Below, piece by piece: positions 1-6,890 of a stretch of 19,789 nt of DNA. Origin of the DNA: Atopobium sp. (GTDB lineage Bacteria > Actinomycetota > Coriobacteriia > Coriobacteriales > Atopobiaceae); the NCBI GenBank assembly GCA_015258785.1, contig JABZHP010000016.1, forward strand, positions 1 through 19,789. The letters are read 5' to 3'. Position 1 is the stretch's first letter. Each line of letters begins with the position of its first letter. The notes under the pieces are model-generated. The model had not been told where the DNA came from. It did no database searches and was given only the letters and a program-made list of their open reading frames with translations. Both the position numbers and the translations under genes were made by a program.

Positions 1-203
1 CCTCTAGAAAGCAGCTCAAAACCCATAGCACCCGAGCCTGCAAAAGCGTCAAGCACTCTAGACTCACTGAGGTCAAGACCGCGAGAAGCCAAGATGGAGC
101 TTGCAATAGCCTCACGCGTACGATCAGTGGTTGGTCGCGTAGTCCCCTTGCCATCAGGGGCCTCAATTGCACGACCTTTCCATTTTCCGCCAACAATCCT
201 CAT
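1..203 (-). CDS. rsmD: 16S rRNA (guanine-N2)-methyltransferase RsmD, N-terminal part
   Basis: RsmD methylates G966 of 16S rRNA during 30S assembly. Only about the first 67 residues are here; the gene runs off the left edge. The start at 203 gives MRIVGGKWKGRAI, the family's typical beginning, followed by TTRPTTDRTREAI (the conserved RPT.d..rEa segment) and then DAFAGSGAMGFE, the SAM-binding motif I. It is the last visible gene of the minus-strand operon behind recG, 50 bases after the recG stop. The ribosome binding site is poor (GGTGG a few bases upstream). The missing part should hold the NPP[FY] catalytic motif. Identification rests on the N-terminus and motif I only, but both are characteristic. 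Confidence 0.93.
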   Translation of the reverse strand, partial: MRIVGGKWKGRAIEAPDGKGTTRPTTDRTREAIASSILASRGLDLSESRVLDAFAGSGAMGFELLSR

Positions 204-253
204 GGGTTTCTCGCCACCAAACCTATCTTGTACTGCAGTTTACCTGCGGGTTA

Positions 254-2446
254 TTACTTATAGCCAAGCTCTTCAAAGTAGATGCCAAAGCGATCTTTTG
301 CCTCAATTCCCAGCGTAGCATAGGCGTCGCTGGTAAGATTTGGGTCCTGAGCAGTAATTACTAGGGCATCTATATGAGCCGCCTCAATCAGATCCGCATC
401 CGCGTAAAGGTCAGAGATCTTGAGTGTGGTACCGCCCGACTGACGGTATCCCAGGGTCTCGCCCTCGTGCCTAAGTTCCAGGTCAAGCTCAGCCAAGCGC
501 GCGCCATCAGAGGTTTGCTCAAGGGCGGCTAAGCGCTTTCTTGCGGTAGAGCCTCGCTTGGCGTTGCTTGCAAGATACACAGTTCCTGGGAAGTCTCCTC
601 GACCAACACGGCCTCTGAGCTGGTGCAAGGTAGCCAAACCAAAACGATCAGCGTTAAAGACAATCATGACCGTAGCGTTAGGAACGTCAACGCCAACTTC
701 AATAACGGTAGTGGAGACCAGAATCTGCGTCTTATTTGCGCGGAACTTTTCCATTACCTGATCTTTTTGCGTCTCAGGCAGTCTGCCGGTCAAAAGATCG
801 CAGGTAAAGTCCTTGAAAACGGTCTTTGAAAGCTCCTCGTATACGCGAGTTGCGCTATAGAGCTTACCGTTTGTGCGAGCGGCCTCAGGAACATCTTCAA
901 GCTCTTCTTCAGAATCGCTTGGGTCAATTAAAGGACAGACCAAATACACCTGATGACCCGCTTGAACAGCTTCGGCGACAGCGGCGTATGCTTGGTCAAG
1001 GTTTTCTGGCACACACAACTTGGTTGTAACGCCAGCGCCTGCCTTTGGTCTTTTGGTAATGTGAGACGTATAAACGTCTCCGTACAAAGAAAGCGCCAGC
1101 GTACGCGGAATTGGCGTTGCACTCATGGCGAGAAGGTCTACGCCTTGTCCTTTTTTGCGCAACGCTGTTCTTTGATCAACGCCAAAGCGATGCTGCTCGT
1201 CAACAACAGCAATGGTGAGCTGCTTAAATACCACGCGATCTGAGAGAAGCGCAGTGGTACCAAAGACAACGGACAAAGAACCGTCGGCTAGGCAAAGTTC
1301 AATCTGTTGCCTCTCCTCTTCTGAAGTAGATCCGGTGATAAGAGCCCAGGTGATTCCTGCAAGTGAGAGCAAGGGACCAATTTTTTGAGCGTACTGCTGA
1401 GCAAGAACCGAGGTAGGAGCCATCACAGCTGCCTGAGTTGAGGAATCTGCTGCTGCAGCCAAAGCAACGGCGGCAACGGCTGTTTTACCAGTACCAACAT
1501 CACCCAAAAGCAAGCGATTCATAATGCGTGGTGAAGCCATGTCAGAAAGAATCTCTTGAGCAGCATGGTTCTGCTCGTCAGTTAGGGCAAAAGGCAAAGC
1601 CTCTATCAAAGCCTTAACTTTAGGTCCATCTATAACGTGCTCAAAAGGCTTATGGCCTGCAAGCTCCAAGTTTCTCCTGGCCAGAAGGGCAAGCTGTAAG
1701 CTAAGAAGCTCATCAAAAGCAAGACGGCGGCGCGCCTGCTCAGCTGCGTCCAAGCTTGTGGGAAAATGGACCTCACGAAGCGCCGATGAGAGTGACATAA
1801 GGCGGTGCTTGGAGACAAGCTCTGAGGGCAGCCAATCACACACGCTTCCCGTATCCGCCAAAGCCGCTGACATAATGCGACGCATCCATGCAGGACTCAC
1901 ACCCTCGGTAGCTGGGTGAACAGGAAGAATTGCAGCTTTTGAAGGTGTCTCTTTGGAGCGTGCTTCATCGTTTGAGTCAGACTTTGCCGTACTAAGCACC
2001 TCGTAAAACGGTGACTTCATCTGGCGGTAACCGTAGGCAAAAAGAACCTTACCGCTTAGCGCCACTTCATCGTCAACGTGGATTTGCTCAGCTATCCAAG
2101 GCTGCCTAAAAAACGAAGCTGTGAGTACGCCCGTATCATCCACAATCTCAATCTCAACAATGACCATTTTAGGACGTGGACGCTTGGTCTTTACCGAAGC
2201 AACGCGGCCCGTAATGGTAGCGTCCTCACCTATCTGCGCAAAAGCAATCTGCACGCGGTGAGAAAAATCGAGGTAGCGGTGAGGAACATTGAGCAAAAGG
2301 TCTCGTACACGCAGAATGCCGAGACGCTCAAGCGCCTCGGCACGATTTGCATTGACATACCTTAACCTGGTCACACTATCAACAAGTGAGCAGGTATGTG
2401 CTACTCGCTCTGATGCGGGAGCGATGCTTACCTTGGACTCAGACAT
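254..2446 (-). CDS. recG: ATP-dependent DNA helicase RecG
   Basis: RecG is a double-strand DNA translocase that remodels stalled replication forks and branch-migrates Holliday junctions. The protein is 730 residues, slightly longer than the usual 680-700. The N-terminal wedge (OB-fold) domain spans roughly residues 70-150. The helicase core has Walker A GDVGTGKT (315-322), motif II DEQH (416-419), MSATPIPRT (441-449), VIEVGVDVPN (581-590) and HQLRGRVGRG (608-617), all intact. The start at 2446 lies 3 bases after the stop of the upstream fakA-like gene. The nearest Shine-Dalgarno-like bases overlap that stop and are badly spaced, so translation is probably coupled. It is followed by rsmD. B. 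subtilis also has recG shortly downstream of the asp23/yloV pair. Confidence 0.98.
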   Translation of the reverse strand: MSESKVSIAPASERVAHTCSLVDSVTRLRYVNANRAEALERLGILRVRDLLLNVPHRYLDFSHRVQIAFAQIGEDATITGRVASVKTKRPRPKMVIVEIEIVDDTGVLTASFFRQPWIAEQIHVDDEVALSGKVLFAYGYRQMKSPFYEVLSTAKSDSNDEARSKETPSKAAILPVHPATEGVSPAWMRRIMSAALADTGSVCDWLPSELVSKHRLMSLSSALREVHFPTSLDAAEQARRRLAFDELLSLQLALLARRNLELAGHKPFEHVIDGPKVKALIEALPFALTDEQNHAAQEILSDMASPRIMNRLLLGDVGTGKTAVAAVALAAAADSSTQAAVMAPTSVLAQQYAQKIGPLLSLAGITWALITGSTSEEERQQIELCLADGSLSVVFGTTALLSDRVVFKQLTIAVVDEQHRFGVDQRTALRKKGQGVDLLAMSATPIPRTLALSLYGDVYTSHITKRPKAGAGVTTKLCVPENLDQAYAAVAEAVQAGHQVYLVCPLIDPSDSEEELEDVPEAARTNGKLYSATRVYEELSKTVFKDFTCDLLTGRLPETQKDQVMEKFRANKTQILVSTTVIEVGVDVPNATVMIVFNADRFGLATLHQLRGRVGRGDFPGTVYLASNAKRGSTARKRLAALEQTSDGARLAELDLELRHEGETLGYRQSGGTTLKISDLYADADLIEAAHIDALVITAQDPNLTSDAYATLGIEAKDRFGIYFEELGYK

Positions 2447-2449
2447 GTC

Positions 2450-4114
2450 CTACTCAATAGAGAAGATAACTGGATAGAGTGGCTGCTCGCCGCGCTGAGC
2501 GTCAACCTCAAGGTCTGGATAGGTGTCCTCAATCTTGCTGGCGAGAAGATCGAGCTGCTCGTCAGAGAAGTCTTCACCTGCAAGAATGGTGAGGTTGTCG
2601 CCCTCTTCCTCCTCTTGCATCTTGGCAATAAGGTCAAGCGTGACCTTCATGACATCAGAGCCGACAACATCAATGGAGCCGCCCTGGATACCCATGACAT
2701 CACCATCGTGAATAGGAGTGCCATCAGCTGCAGAAGAATCGCGGACTGCGGTGGTTACCTCGCCATAGCGAACGCCAGAGATAGCGTCAGTCATCTCTTC
2801 TACAAGCTCTTCAAATGGAGCGCCATCTGCAACAACAAACATTGCAGCAAATGCCTGAAGAACAGACTTGGTTGGAATAACGGCAACCTTAACATCCTCA
2901 CATGCGCTTGCAGCAGCCTCTGCTGCCATACGAATGTTGGAGTTGTTTGGCATAACAATGACCTGGTCTGCATTGGCCTCTTCAATTGCAGCAAGAATAT
3001 CTGCAGTTGAAGGGTTCATAGTCTGACCACCAGAAACAACAACGTCCACGCCAAGAGACTTCAAGATTGATGCAGCGCCAGAACCAGCGGTTACGGCAAC
3101 AAAACCGAGTTCTTTTCTAGGTGCAGTAGCAGCCTTCTTATCTTCAGCGATCTTCTCGGTACGCTCCTTAGCCTCAAGATCCATGTTGTGAATGAAGACC
3201 TCAAAAATCTGGCCGTACTGAAGCATGTACTCAAGAACCTTGTTAGGAGTATTTGAATGAACGTGAATCTTATAGTCTGGGTTTGCGCCAACAAGAAGCT
3301 CACAATCACCCATAGTTGCCAGGAAGTTCAGAGCTGCATCCTCGTCAAAGTCAGGACTATCTGCCTTAAAGAGGAACTCATTGCAGTAGCGATACTCAGA
3401 ACCCTCCCAGTCATCGTTGAGCTCAATCTCAACCTTTGCGCTGGTAGCAGCCTTAGCATCAGAAACAGAAACGGTTGTCTGGAAGTCAGTAGTCTCAGTC
3501 TTACCAGTAACGGCATTTACAAAGCCCTCAAGGAAGGTTGCAAAACCAAACGCACCAGAGTCAACAACACCATTCTCTTTAAGAACGGGAAGAAGCTCAG
3601 GAGTGCGGGCAACAGACTCATATGCCTCAACAACCAGGGCGTCCAAGACCTCAACTGGGGTGAGCTGAGACTTCTCAAGGGAGTCTGCCTTAGCAGAAAC
3701 GTCTTTAAGGACGGTAAGAATAGTGCCCTCAACAGGCTTTCTAACAGCCTTAAAAGCAACCTCTTTACCGCGGCGGAATGCGTGTGCAATATCCTTTGGA
3801 GTTACTGCCTCAGGATTCTTAACGTCGCACAGACCCTCAGCAATACCACGAAGAATCTGAGACGTAATAACGCCAGAGTTACCACGAGCGCCCATCAAAG
3901 AGCCGTGAGTAATTGCCTTTGCAATATCCTGCATGCTTGCATCTTGAGGAAGATCTTGAACCTCACGAACAACGGTGCCCAAGGTAAGGGACATGTTAGT
4001 GCCGGTGTCTCCATCTGGTACAGGGAAAACGTTGAGCTTGTTGATCTCTTCTGCTTTGTCTGCAACGGCAAGGGCTGCTACAGGGAAGCATGTACGAATG
4101 ACATTTGAAATCAC
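2450..4114 (-). CDS. fakA: DAK2 (DhaL) domain protein, FakA/YloV-like fatty acid kinase catalytic subunit
   Basis: FakA phosphorylates exogenous fatty acids held by a FakB (DegV family) partner, making acyl-phosphate for phospholipid synthesis. The protein has 554 residues, the family's usual length. The N-terminal DhaL domain shows PVPDGDTGTN (31-40; Mg/ATP-binding D34, D36) and GARGNSGVI (75-83). The middle domain has C244 and H284/H286, matching Cys and His ligands reported to bind zinc in FakA. The C-terminal part has GGQTMNPSTADIL (362-374). The start is GTG at 4112-4114, with GAGG six bases upstream; no in-frame ATG fits better. It lies 37 bases after the asp23-family gene. No FakB/DegV gene is in the window, so the substrate is inferred from family. 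Confidence 0.92.
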   Translation of the reverse strand: MISNVIRTCFPVAALAVADKAEEINKLNVFPVPDGDTGTNMSLTLGTVVREVQDLPQDASMQDIAKAITHGSLMGARGNSGVITSQILRGIAEGLCDVKNPEAVTPKDIAHAFRRGKEVAFKAVRKPVEGTILTVLKDVSAKADSLEKSQLTPVEVLDALVVEAYESVARTPELLPVLKENGVVDSGAFGFATFLEGFVNAVTGKTETTDFQTTVSVSDAKAATSAKVEIELNDDWEGSEYRYCNEFLFKADSPDFDEDAALNFLATMGDCELLVGANPDYKIHVHSNTPNKVLEYMLQYGQIFEVFIHNMDLEAKERTEKIAEDKKAATAPRKELGFVAVTAGSGAASILKSLGVDVVVSGGQTMNPSTADILAAIEEANADQVIVMPNNSNIRMAAEAAASACEDVKVAVIPTKSVLQAFAAMFVVADGAPFEELVEEMTDAISGVRYGEVTTAVRDSSAADGTPIHDGDVMGIQGGSIDVVGSDVMKVTLDLIAKMQEEEEGDNLTILAGEDFSDEQLDLLASKIEDTYPDLEVDAQRGEQPLYPVIFSIE

Positions 4115-4151
4115 GTTAGACCTCAGTTCCTACTCATTTGAAGCAAAAAGC

Positions 4152-4499
4152 TTAGCGAGAATTACGCATGGCCTCGATATGTACAGTTACATCAACACAT
4201 GAAAGCTCTGCAATTTGCTTAAGCAAAAACTTTACTGAGCTCTCAAGATTGTCGACAACAGACGCCATGTTAACGCCCTGCTCAACAACAATGTGAAGGT
4301 CAACCTGAACTCCCTTAGGAGTTGGGGTCACATCAATACCCTTACGAAGTCGGTATGTTGGAAGAAGACGAGCAACACCTGCTGCCTCATCAATCTCTGC
4401 CATGCCAACAACGCCATAACATTCCATAGCTGCATAGCCCGCCAGGTCAGCAAGGCAATCATTAGAAACTCTTAGTGTTCCGGGAACAGCGGTAGTCAT
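4152..4499 (-). CDS. Asp23/Gls24 family envelope stress protein (YloU-like)
   Basis: Small Asp23/Gls24 family protein of 115 residues. Family members occur near the membrane or cell envelope and in several Gram-positives are stress-linked or essential; the biochemical role is unsettled. Typical features are the GTLRVSNDCLADLAGYAAMEC start (here residues 7-27), YGVVGMA and the later VDVTVHIE segment. The longer reading frame opens at 4535, but ATG 4499 is preferred: it has AGGAG (4507-4511) seven bases upstream, and the family homology begins there. First gene of an operon with fakA and recG. The same asp23-yloV pairing is conserved in Firmicutes, next to rpmB. Confidence 0.9.
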   Translation of the reverse strand: MTTAVPGTLRVSNDCLADLAGYAAMECYGVVGMAEIDEAAGVARLLPTYRLRKGIDVTPTPKGVQVDLHIVVEQGVNMASVVDNLESSVKFLLKQIAELSCVDVTVHIEAMRNSR

Positions 4500-4543
4500 T
4501 ACATAACTCCTCTCGCAAGAACCAGGGTTAGTCATTGTTATTT

Positions 4544-4613
4544 AGTATACCGCAGAGCACATTTATTATTAAAGCGGCTTATATATACAAGTTGATAACC
4601 TTGCAATTGACAA
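4544..4613 (-). promoter_or_regulatory. Candidate promoters of the asp23-fakA-recG operon
   Basis: Two candidates read leftward. The nearer has a good -10 TATACT (4544-4549, minus strand), about 45 bases from the ATG, with a weak AT-rich -35. The farther has -35 TTGTCA (4608-4613) and a TGTATATATA stretch (about 4580-4589) at roughly 18 bases. Neither is decisive by eye. Confidence 0.4.
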
Positions 4614-4660
4614 ATCTTTTTCTTGTTATTTAATCTTAGTGTAATAAATGAAAAACATTC

Positions 4661-4702
4661 AAAAGCTGTCTAAAAGCTATCTAATTGTGAATGTTATATT
4701 CA
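4661..4702 (+). repeat. Tandem 11-bp repeat and inverted repeat upstream of the rpmB promoter
   Basis: AAAAGCTGTCT (4661-4671) is followed directly by AAAAGCTATCT (4672-4682), 10 of 11 identical, so about one helical turn apart. Next comes TGAAT-N5-ATTCA (4688-4702), an inverted repeat ending five bases before the -35 box. The arrangement resembles activator or repressor sites but no protein can be named. Confidence 0.5.
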
Positions 4703-4706
4703 TACT

Positions 4707-4734
4707 TTGACAACACAATATATTGTGCTATATT
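4707..4734 (+). promoter_or_regulatory. rpmB promoter with a perfect palindrome in its spacer
   Basis: Consensus -35 TTGACA (4707-4712), 16-base spacer, then extended -10 TGCTATATT (-10 hexamer TATATT, 4729-4734). The spacer holds CACAATATATTGTG (4714-4727), a perfect 14-base palindrome. A protein bound there would block RNA polymerase, so this looks like a strong promoter with an overlapping operator. Transcription is expected to start near 4741, giving a leader of about 53 bases. Confidence 0.75.
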
Positions 4735-4755
4735 TATTCGGCTATTTGGAAATTT

Positions 4756-4774
4756 TAGGCGCAGAGGGCGCCTA
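4756..4774 (+). promoter_or_regulatory. Hairpin in the rpmB mRNA leader
   Basis: TAGGCGC (4756-4762) and GCGCCTA (4768-4774) form a perfect 7-base-pair stem with loop AGAGG. It ends six bases before the GGAGG ribosome binding site (4781-4785). The loop itself looks like a Shine-Dalgarno sequence. It may be a translational control element or just a 5' stabilising stem. Confidence 0.5.
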
Positions 4775-4793
4775 TCCTATGGAGGTCTTACTC

Positions 4794-4982
4794 ATGTCGA
4801 AGGTCTGTGATTTCTGCGGTAAGCACGCCGTTGCCGGTCGCTCCATCTCCCACTCTCACCGTACTGTGGCCCGCACCTTTAAGCCAAACATCCAGCGTGT
4901 TACTGTCGTTGTCGATGGCCAGCGCAAGAAGATGAATGTTTGCTCCCGTTGCCTCAAGTCCGGCAAGATTGCTCGCAACTAA
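4794..4982 (+). CDS. rpmB: 50S ribosomal protein L28, zinc-binding type
   Basis: Ribosomal protein L28, a late-assembling component of the 50S subunit. 62 residues, full length. Conserved core: CDFCGK, SHSHRTVARTFKPN and CSRCLKSGKI. It is the C+ form: C5-x2-C8 and C50-x2-C53 make a four-cysteine zinc site. The start ATG at 4794 has GGAGG eight bases upstream; a longer frame through a TTG at 4707 begins in the promoter and is rejected. It is divergent from the asp23 operon and convergent with the HAD/thiamine kinase gene, and is followed by a strong terminator. It is the only ribosomal protein in the window, with its own promoter. No C-minus paralogue is visible here. Confidence 0.98.
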   Translation: MSKVCDFCGKHAVAGRSISHSHRTVARTFKPNIQRVTVVVDGQRKKMNVCSRCLKSGKIARN

Positions 4983-5010
4983 GCAACTTAGCTTGTCTTA
5001 CCTCAAACTT

Positions 5011-5036
5011 AAAAAGGTCGCTTCGGCGACCTTTTT
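5011..5036. terminator. Bidirectional intrinsic terminator with UUCG loop
   Basis: Perfect 11-base-pair stem: AAAAAGGTCGC (5011-5021), loop TTCG (5022-5025), GCGACCTTTTT (5026-5036), with a T run continuing to 5040 on the plus strand. The A-rich 5' arm supplies a U tract on the minus strand too, so it can end both rpmB and the convergent HAD/TPK transcript. The C(UUCG)G closing is the ultrastable tetraloop. Confidence 0.93.
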
Positions 5037-5061
5037 TCTTAGCTCGATTATCTATCGGTAA

Positions 5062-5129
5062 CCCCAACCATAGCCCGCTAGGGCTTATCGTCACATGTTG
5101 GGGCTTTGTTTCTCAACCGCAACCCCAAC
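5062..5129. repeat. Nested inverted repeats in the convergent spacer
   Basis: CCCCAAC (5062-5068) pairs with GTTGGGG (5097-5103); a second CCCCAAC at 5123-5129 could pair with the same arm, so two folds compete. Inside the first lies AGCCC-GCTA-GGGCT (5072-5085). It sits between the UUCG terminator and the stop codon of the HAD/TPK gene, in its 3' region. It lacks a clear U tract, so it is not a textbook terminator. Confidence 0.5.
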
Positions 5130-5146
5130 GCGACTCGATGAACGTT

Positions 5147-6511
5147 TTAGTTCCAAAGCTGCACCAAAAGACAGCCCTTCTCGCACCTTATCCAGGCATT
5201 GTCTGATTCAATGATATTTGAAATACCGTCGTCTCCCAGCAAGGTGAACTTCTGGTGATCAAGATTCCACTTCATGCCAGCCTCAGAAACCTCGCACTCC
5301 TCTGACAAAGCCACAAGAGAAATCTTTTTACCTGCATTAGTTGCGCTCAGCTGCCAAGAATCCACCTGGCCTGCAGCTAAAAAGCGCATCTCAAAGTCAT
5401 TTTCAATAACTCGAACACTTGCCTTGCCCGTCTTTGCCCATGTAGCGAGAAGGCCAAGCACTACAAGCTGGTGATCAAGGTGTCCGCCAGATGTGGAGAC
5501 AACCGTGAGAGAGAGCTTGCTATTTCTACGAATTGCCTCGTACTCGGCGGACTTTAGAGCAAGAGCCAGGTCGGTATCGTACTTGTCCGCATTAAACTTC
5601 ATGCAAGGTACCTGCTGCTCTTTGAGCCAAGCCAGAGTTTCTGGTGCAGCCGAGTCAAAGTCTCCAAGCGCAAGTTGTGGAATCACGCCGGCAGCGTGAC
5701 AGGCGTCTGCGCCGTGGTCAACCGCTATCAGGTAGTCAGCGCTCTGGGCGCAGGTAGACAGCGTCGTGTGCGAAACCGCCTCTGGGGATCCGCCCACAAC
5801 GAGGACCTCAAGGGGTTTCTCGCCAGAAGGCGCTGCGGTCAGAGGGCGCTCGTAGTCCTGAAGGCGCAGAAGCGACAGCTCGCCGTAGGTGTGGGCAAAG
5901 ATGTTAGAGTGCTCTCGCATAAAGACGGGGTCGCGGCCGTCGTGGTCGTTGTAGAGCGCTACCACAGGAAAGCCCGCATTTTGTGCTGTCTGTGCCCCAA
6001 ACGGAGCGTCTTCAAAGACCCAGGTAGTTGCTTTATCGGTGCCAAGACGACGAAGAGCCTCAAAATAAACATCGGGCTCAACCTTGTCCACTCCCCCCAC
6101 ATCTTCTGTTGAGACCACTGTTTTAAAGAGGTGCTCAATACCTTGAGCTGCCAGAGCTGCACGAACTTCTCGCACGGGAGTTGACGAAGCAACGGCCATA
6201 GGAATGCCTGCATCGTGGAGTTCCTGTAAGAACTCCTTTGCACCGGGAATGATTGAAACATGATGTTGGTACTGATCAGTTACGTACGCGCAGAACTCTT
6301 CATACAAAGCTTCCGCTGTAATAGGCAAATCCAGCTCATCAACGCAAATCTGACATCCACCAATGAGGGAAACAGCCTCTACGCGGTCAAAAATATCCGA
6401 ATCAATAGTCTTGCCATATTTAGGAAGAACAGCGCCAAAAACGTTATGCCAAACGCGCATTGAATCAACAAGAGTTCCATCGCAATCAAAAATTGCACCG
6501 GTCACCTGCAT
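5147..6511 (-). CDS. HAD-family phosphatase fused to thiamine pyrophosphokinase
   Basis: A 454-residue two-domain protein. Residues 1-220 are a HAD subfamily I (beta-phosphoglucomutase-like) phosphatase: nucleophile motif DCDGT (D9, D11), SST (109-111), K143 with EPDVYFEALRRLG, and FEDAPFG (E167/D168). Residues 234-454 are a thiamine pyrophosphokinase: GDFDS (283-287), KYDTDLAL (310-317), GGHLDH (342-347; usual GGRxDH) and GDDGISN (426-432). The second half makes TPP from thiamine and ATP. The first half's substrate is unknown; thiamine monophosphate is an attractive guess, since it would feed the second domain. GGAGG lies four bases before ATG 6511; GTG two codons later is better spaced and also possible. 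Single gene, convergent with rpmB. B. subtilis has unfused thiN in the same place. Confidence 0.93.
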   Translation of the reverse strand: MQVTGAIFDCDGTLVDSMRVWHNVFGAVLPKYGKTIDSDIFDRVEAVSLIGGCQICVDELDLPITAEALYEEFCAYVTDQYQHHVSIIPGAKEFLQELHDAGIPMAVASSTPVREVRAALAAQGIEHLFKTVVSTEDVGGVDKVEPDVYFEALRRLGTDKATTWVFEDAPFGAQTAQNAGFPVVALYNDHDGRDPVFMREHSNIFAHTYGELSLLRLQDYERPLTAAPSGEKPLEVLVVGGSPEAVSHTTLSTCAQSADYLIAVDHGADACHAAGVIPQLALGDFDSAAPETLAWLKEQQVPCMKFNADKYDTDLALALKSAEYEAIRRNSKLSLTVVSTSGGHLDHQLVVLGLLATWAKTGKASVRVIENDFEMRFLAAGQVDSWQLSATNAGKKISLVALSEECEVSEAGMKWNLDHQKFTLLGDDGISNIIESDNAWIRCEKGCLLVQLWN

Positions 6512-6610
6512 AATGCCTCCGTAAACAAACTTATTAGTTGCAATCGTGAAATATCTACTCTAAGTAGGGTAAAGTATCTCACGTTTATAAATTGTTTTCA
6601 TGGAGGATGC
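6512..6610. promoter_or_regulatory. Divergent intergenic region between HAD/TPK gene and fmdB-like gene
   Basis: Must hold promoters in both directions. On the plus strand TTGCAA (6538-6543) is followed after 17 bases by the weak -10 TAAGTA (6561-6566). An inverted repeat CTACT-CTA-AGTAG (6555-6567) covers the likely -10, so it may be an operator. I do not see a riboswitch: the space is too short for a TPP element, and no THI-box sequence is present. Confidence 0.35.
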
Positions 6611-6796
6611 ATGGCACGTTATAGCTATCATTGCACACACTGCGACAATACCTTTGAGATTGAGCGCCCAATGAGCCTGAAGATTGAAGCTCCTCAGTGC
6701 CCAAAATGCGGACACGAGACTGAGCGCGTTTACAACACCTCAACCATTGTCTTTAAGGGCAGCGGTTTTTATAACACCGACAGCAAGGGAAAGTAA
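6611..6796 (+). CDS. FmdB family zinc ribbon protein
   Basis: 61-residue FmdB/CxxC_CxxC_SSSS-type zinc ribbon protein. Cysteines C8-x2-C11 and C30-x2-C33 form the metal site; the N-terminus MARYSYHCTHC and later CPKCG are typical, as is the F.GSGFYNTD segment near the end. The family is widespread and lacks a settled function; the name comes from a suggested role in formamidase gene regulation. GGAGG (6602-6606) precedes the ATG by four bases. An earlier ATG at 6607 runs into a stop within five codons. Stands alone, divergent from the HAD/TPK gene, and ended by the hairpin at 6858. Confidence 0.93.
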   Translation: MARYSYHCTHCDNTFEIERPMSLKIEAPQCPKCGHETERVYNTSTIVFKGSGFYNTDSKGK

Positions 6797-6857
6797 TTCA
6801 ACGCTCTAAGACACTAGACGTTTTAAATGCTTCGCTCGCTCATCAACAGCACCTATG

Positions 6858-6890
6858 AAGCTCTTGTTGTGATACACAGCAAGAGCTTTT
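6858..6890 (+). terminator. Terminator of the fmdB-like gene, touching the rsmB stop codon
   Basis: Stem of 14 pairs with one G-U: AAGCTCTTGTTGTG (6858-6871), loop ATA, CACAGCAAGAGCTT (6875-6888), then TTTTATTT on the plus strand. On the minus strand the hairpin begins immediately after the rsmB stop (6889-6891) but has no U run, so termination of the long operon there is less certain. Confidence 0.8.

Noticed and set aside
3257..4108. 283-residue plus-strand open frame antisense to the fakA-like gene
   Set aside because: No recognisable domain, cysteine- and asparagine-rich composition typical of an antisense shadow, and fully inside a well-supported gene.
4500..4535. Longer start for the asp23-family gene at 4535
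   Set aside because: The 12 extra residues lie over the ribosome binding site of the internal ATG and are not family-like.
4707..4793. N-terminal extension of rpmB from a TTG codon
   Set aside because: The TTG is the first half of the -35 box, and GGAGG is placed correctly for ATG 4794, where L28 homology starts.
6512..6610. TPP riboswitch upstream of the thiamine kinase
   Set aside because: Fewer than 100 bases including the promoter, and no CUGAGA/THI-box-like core was seen.
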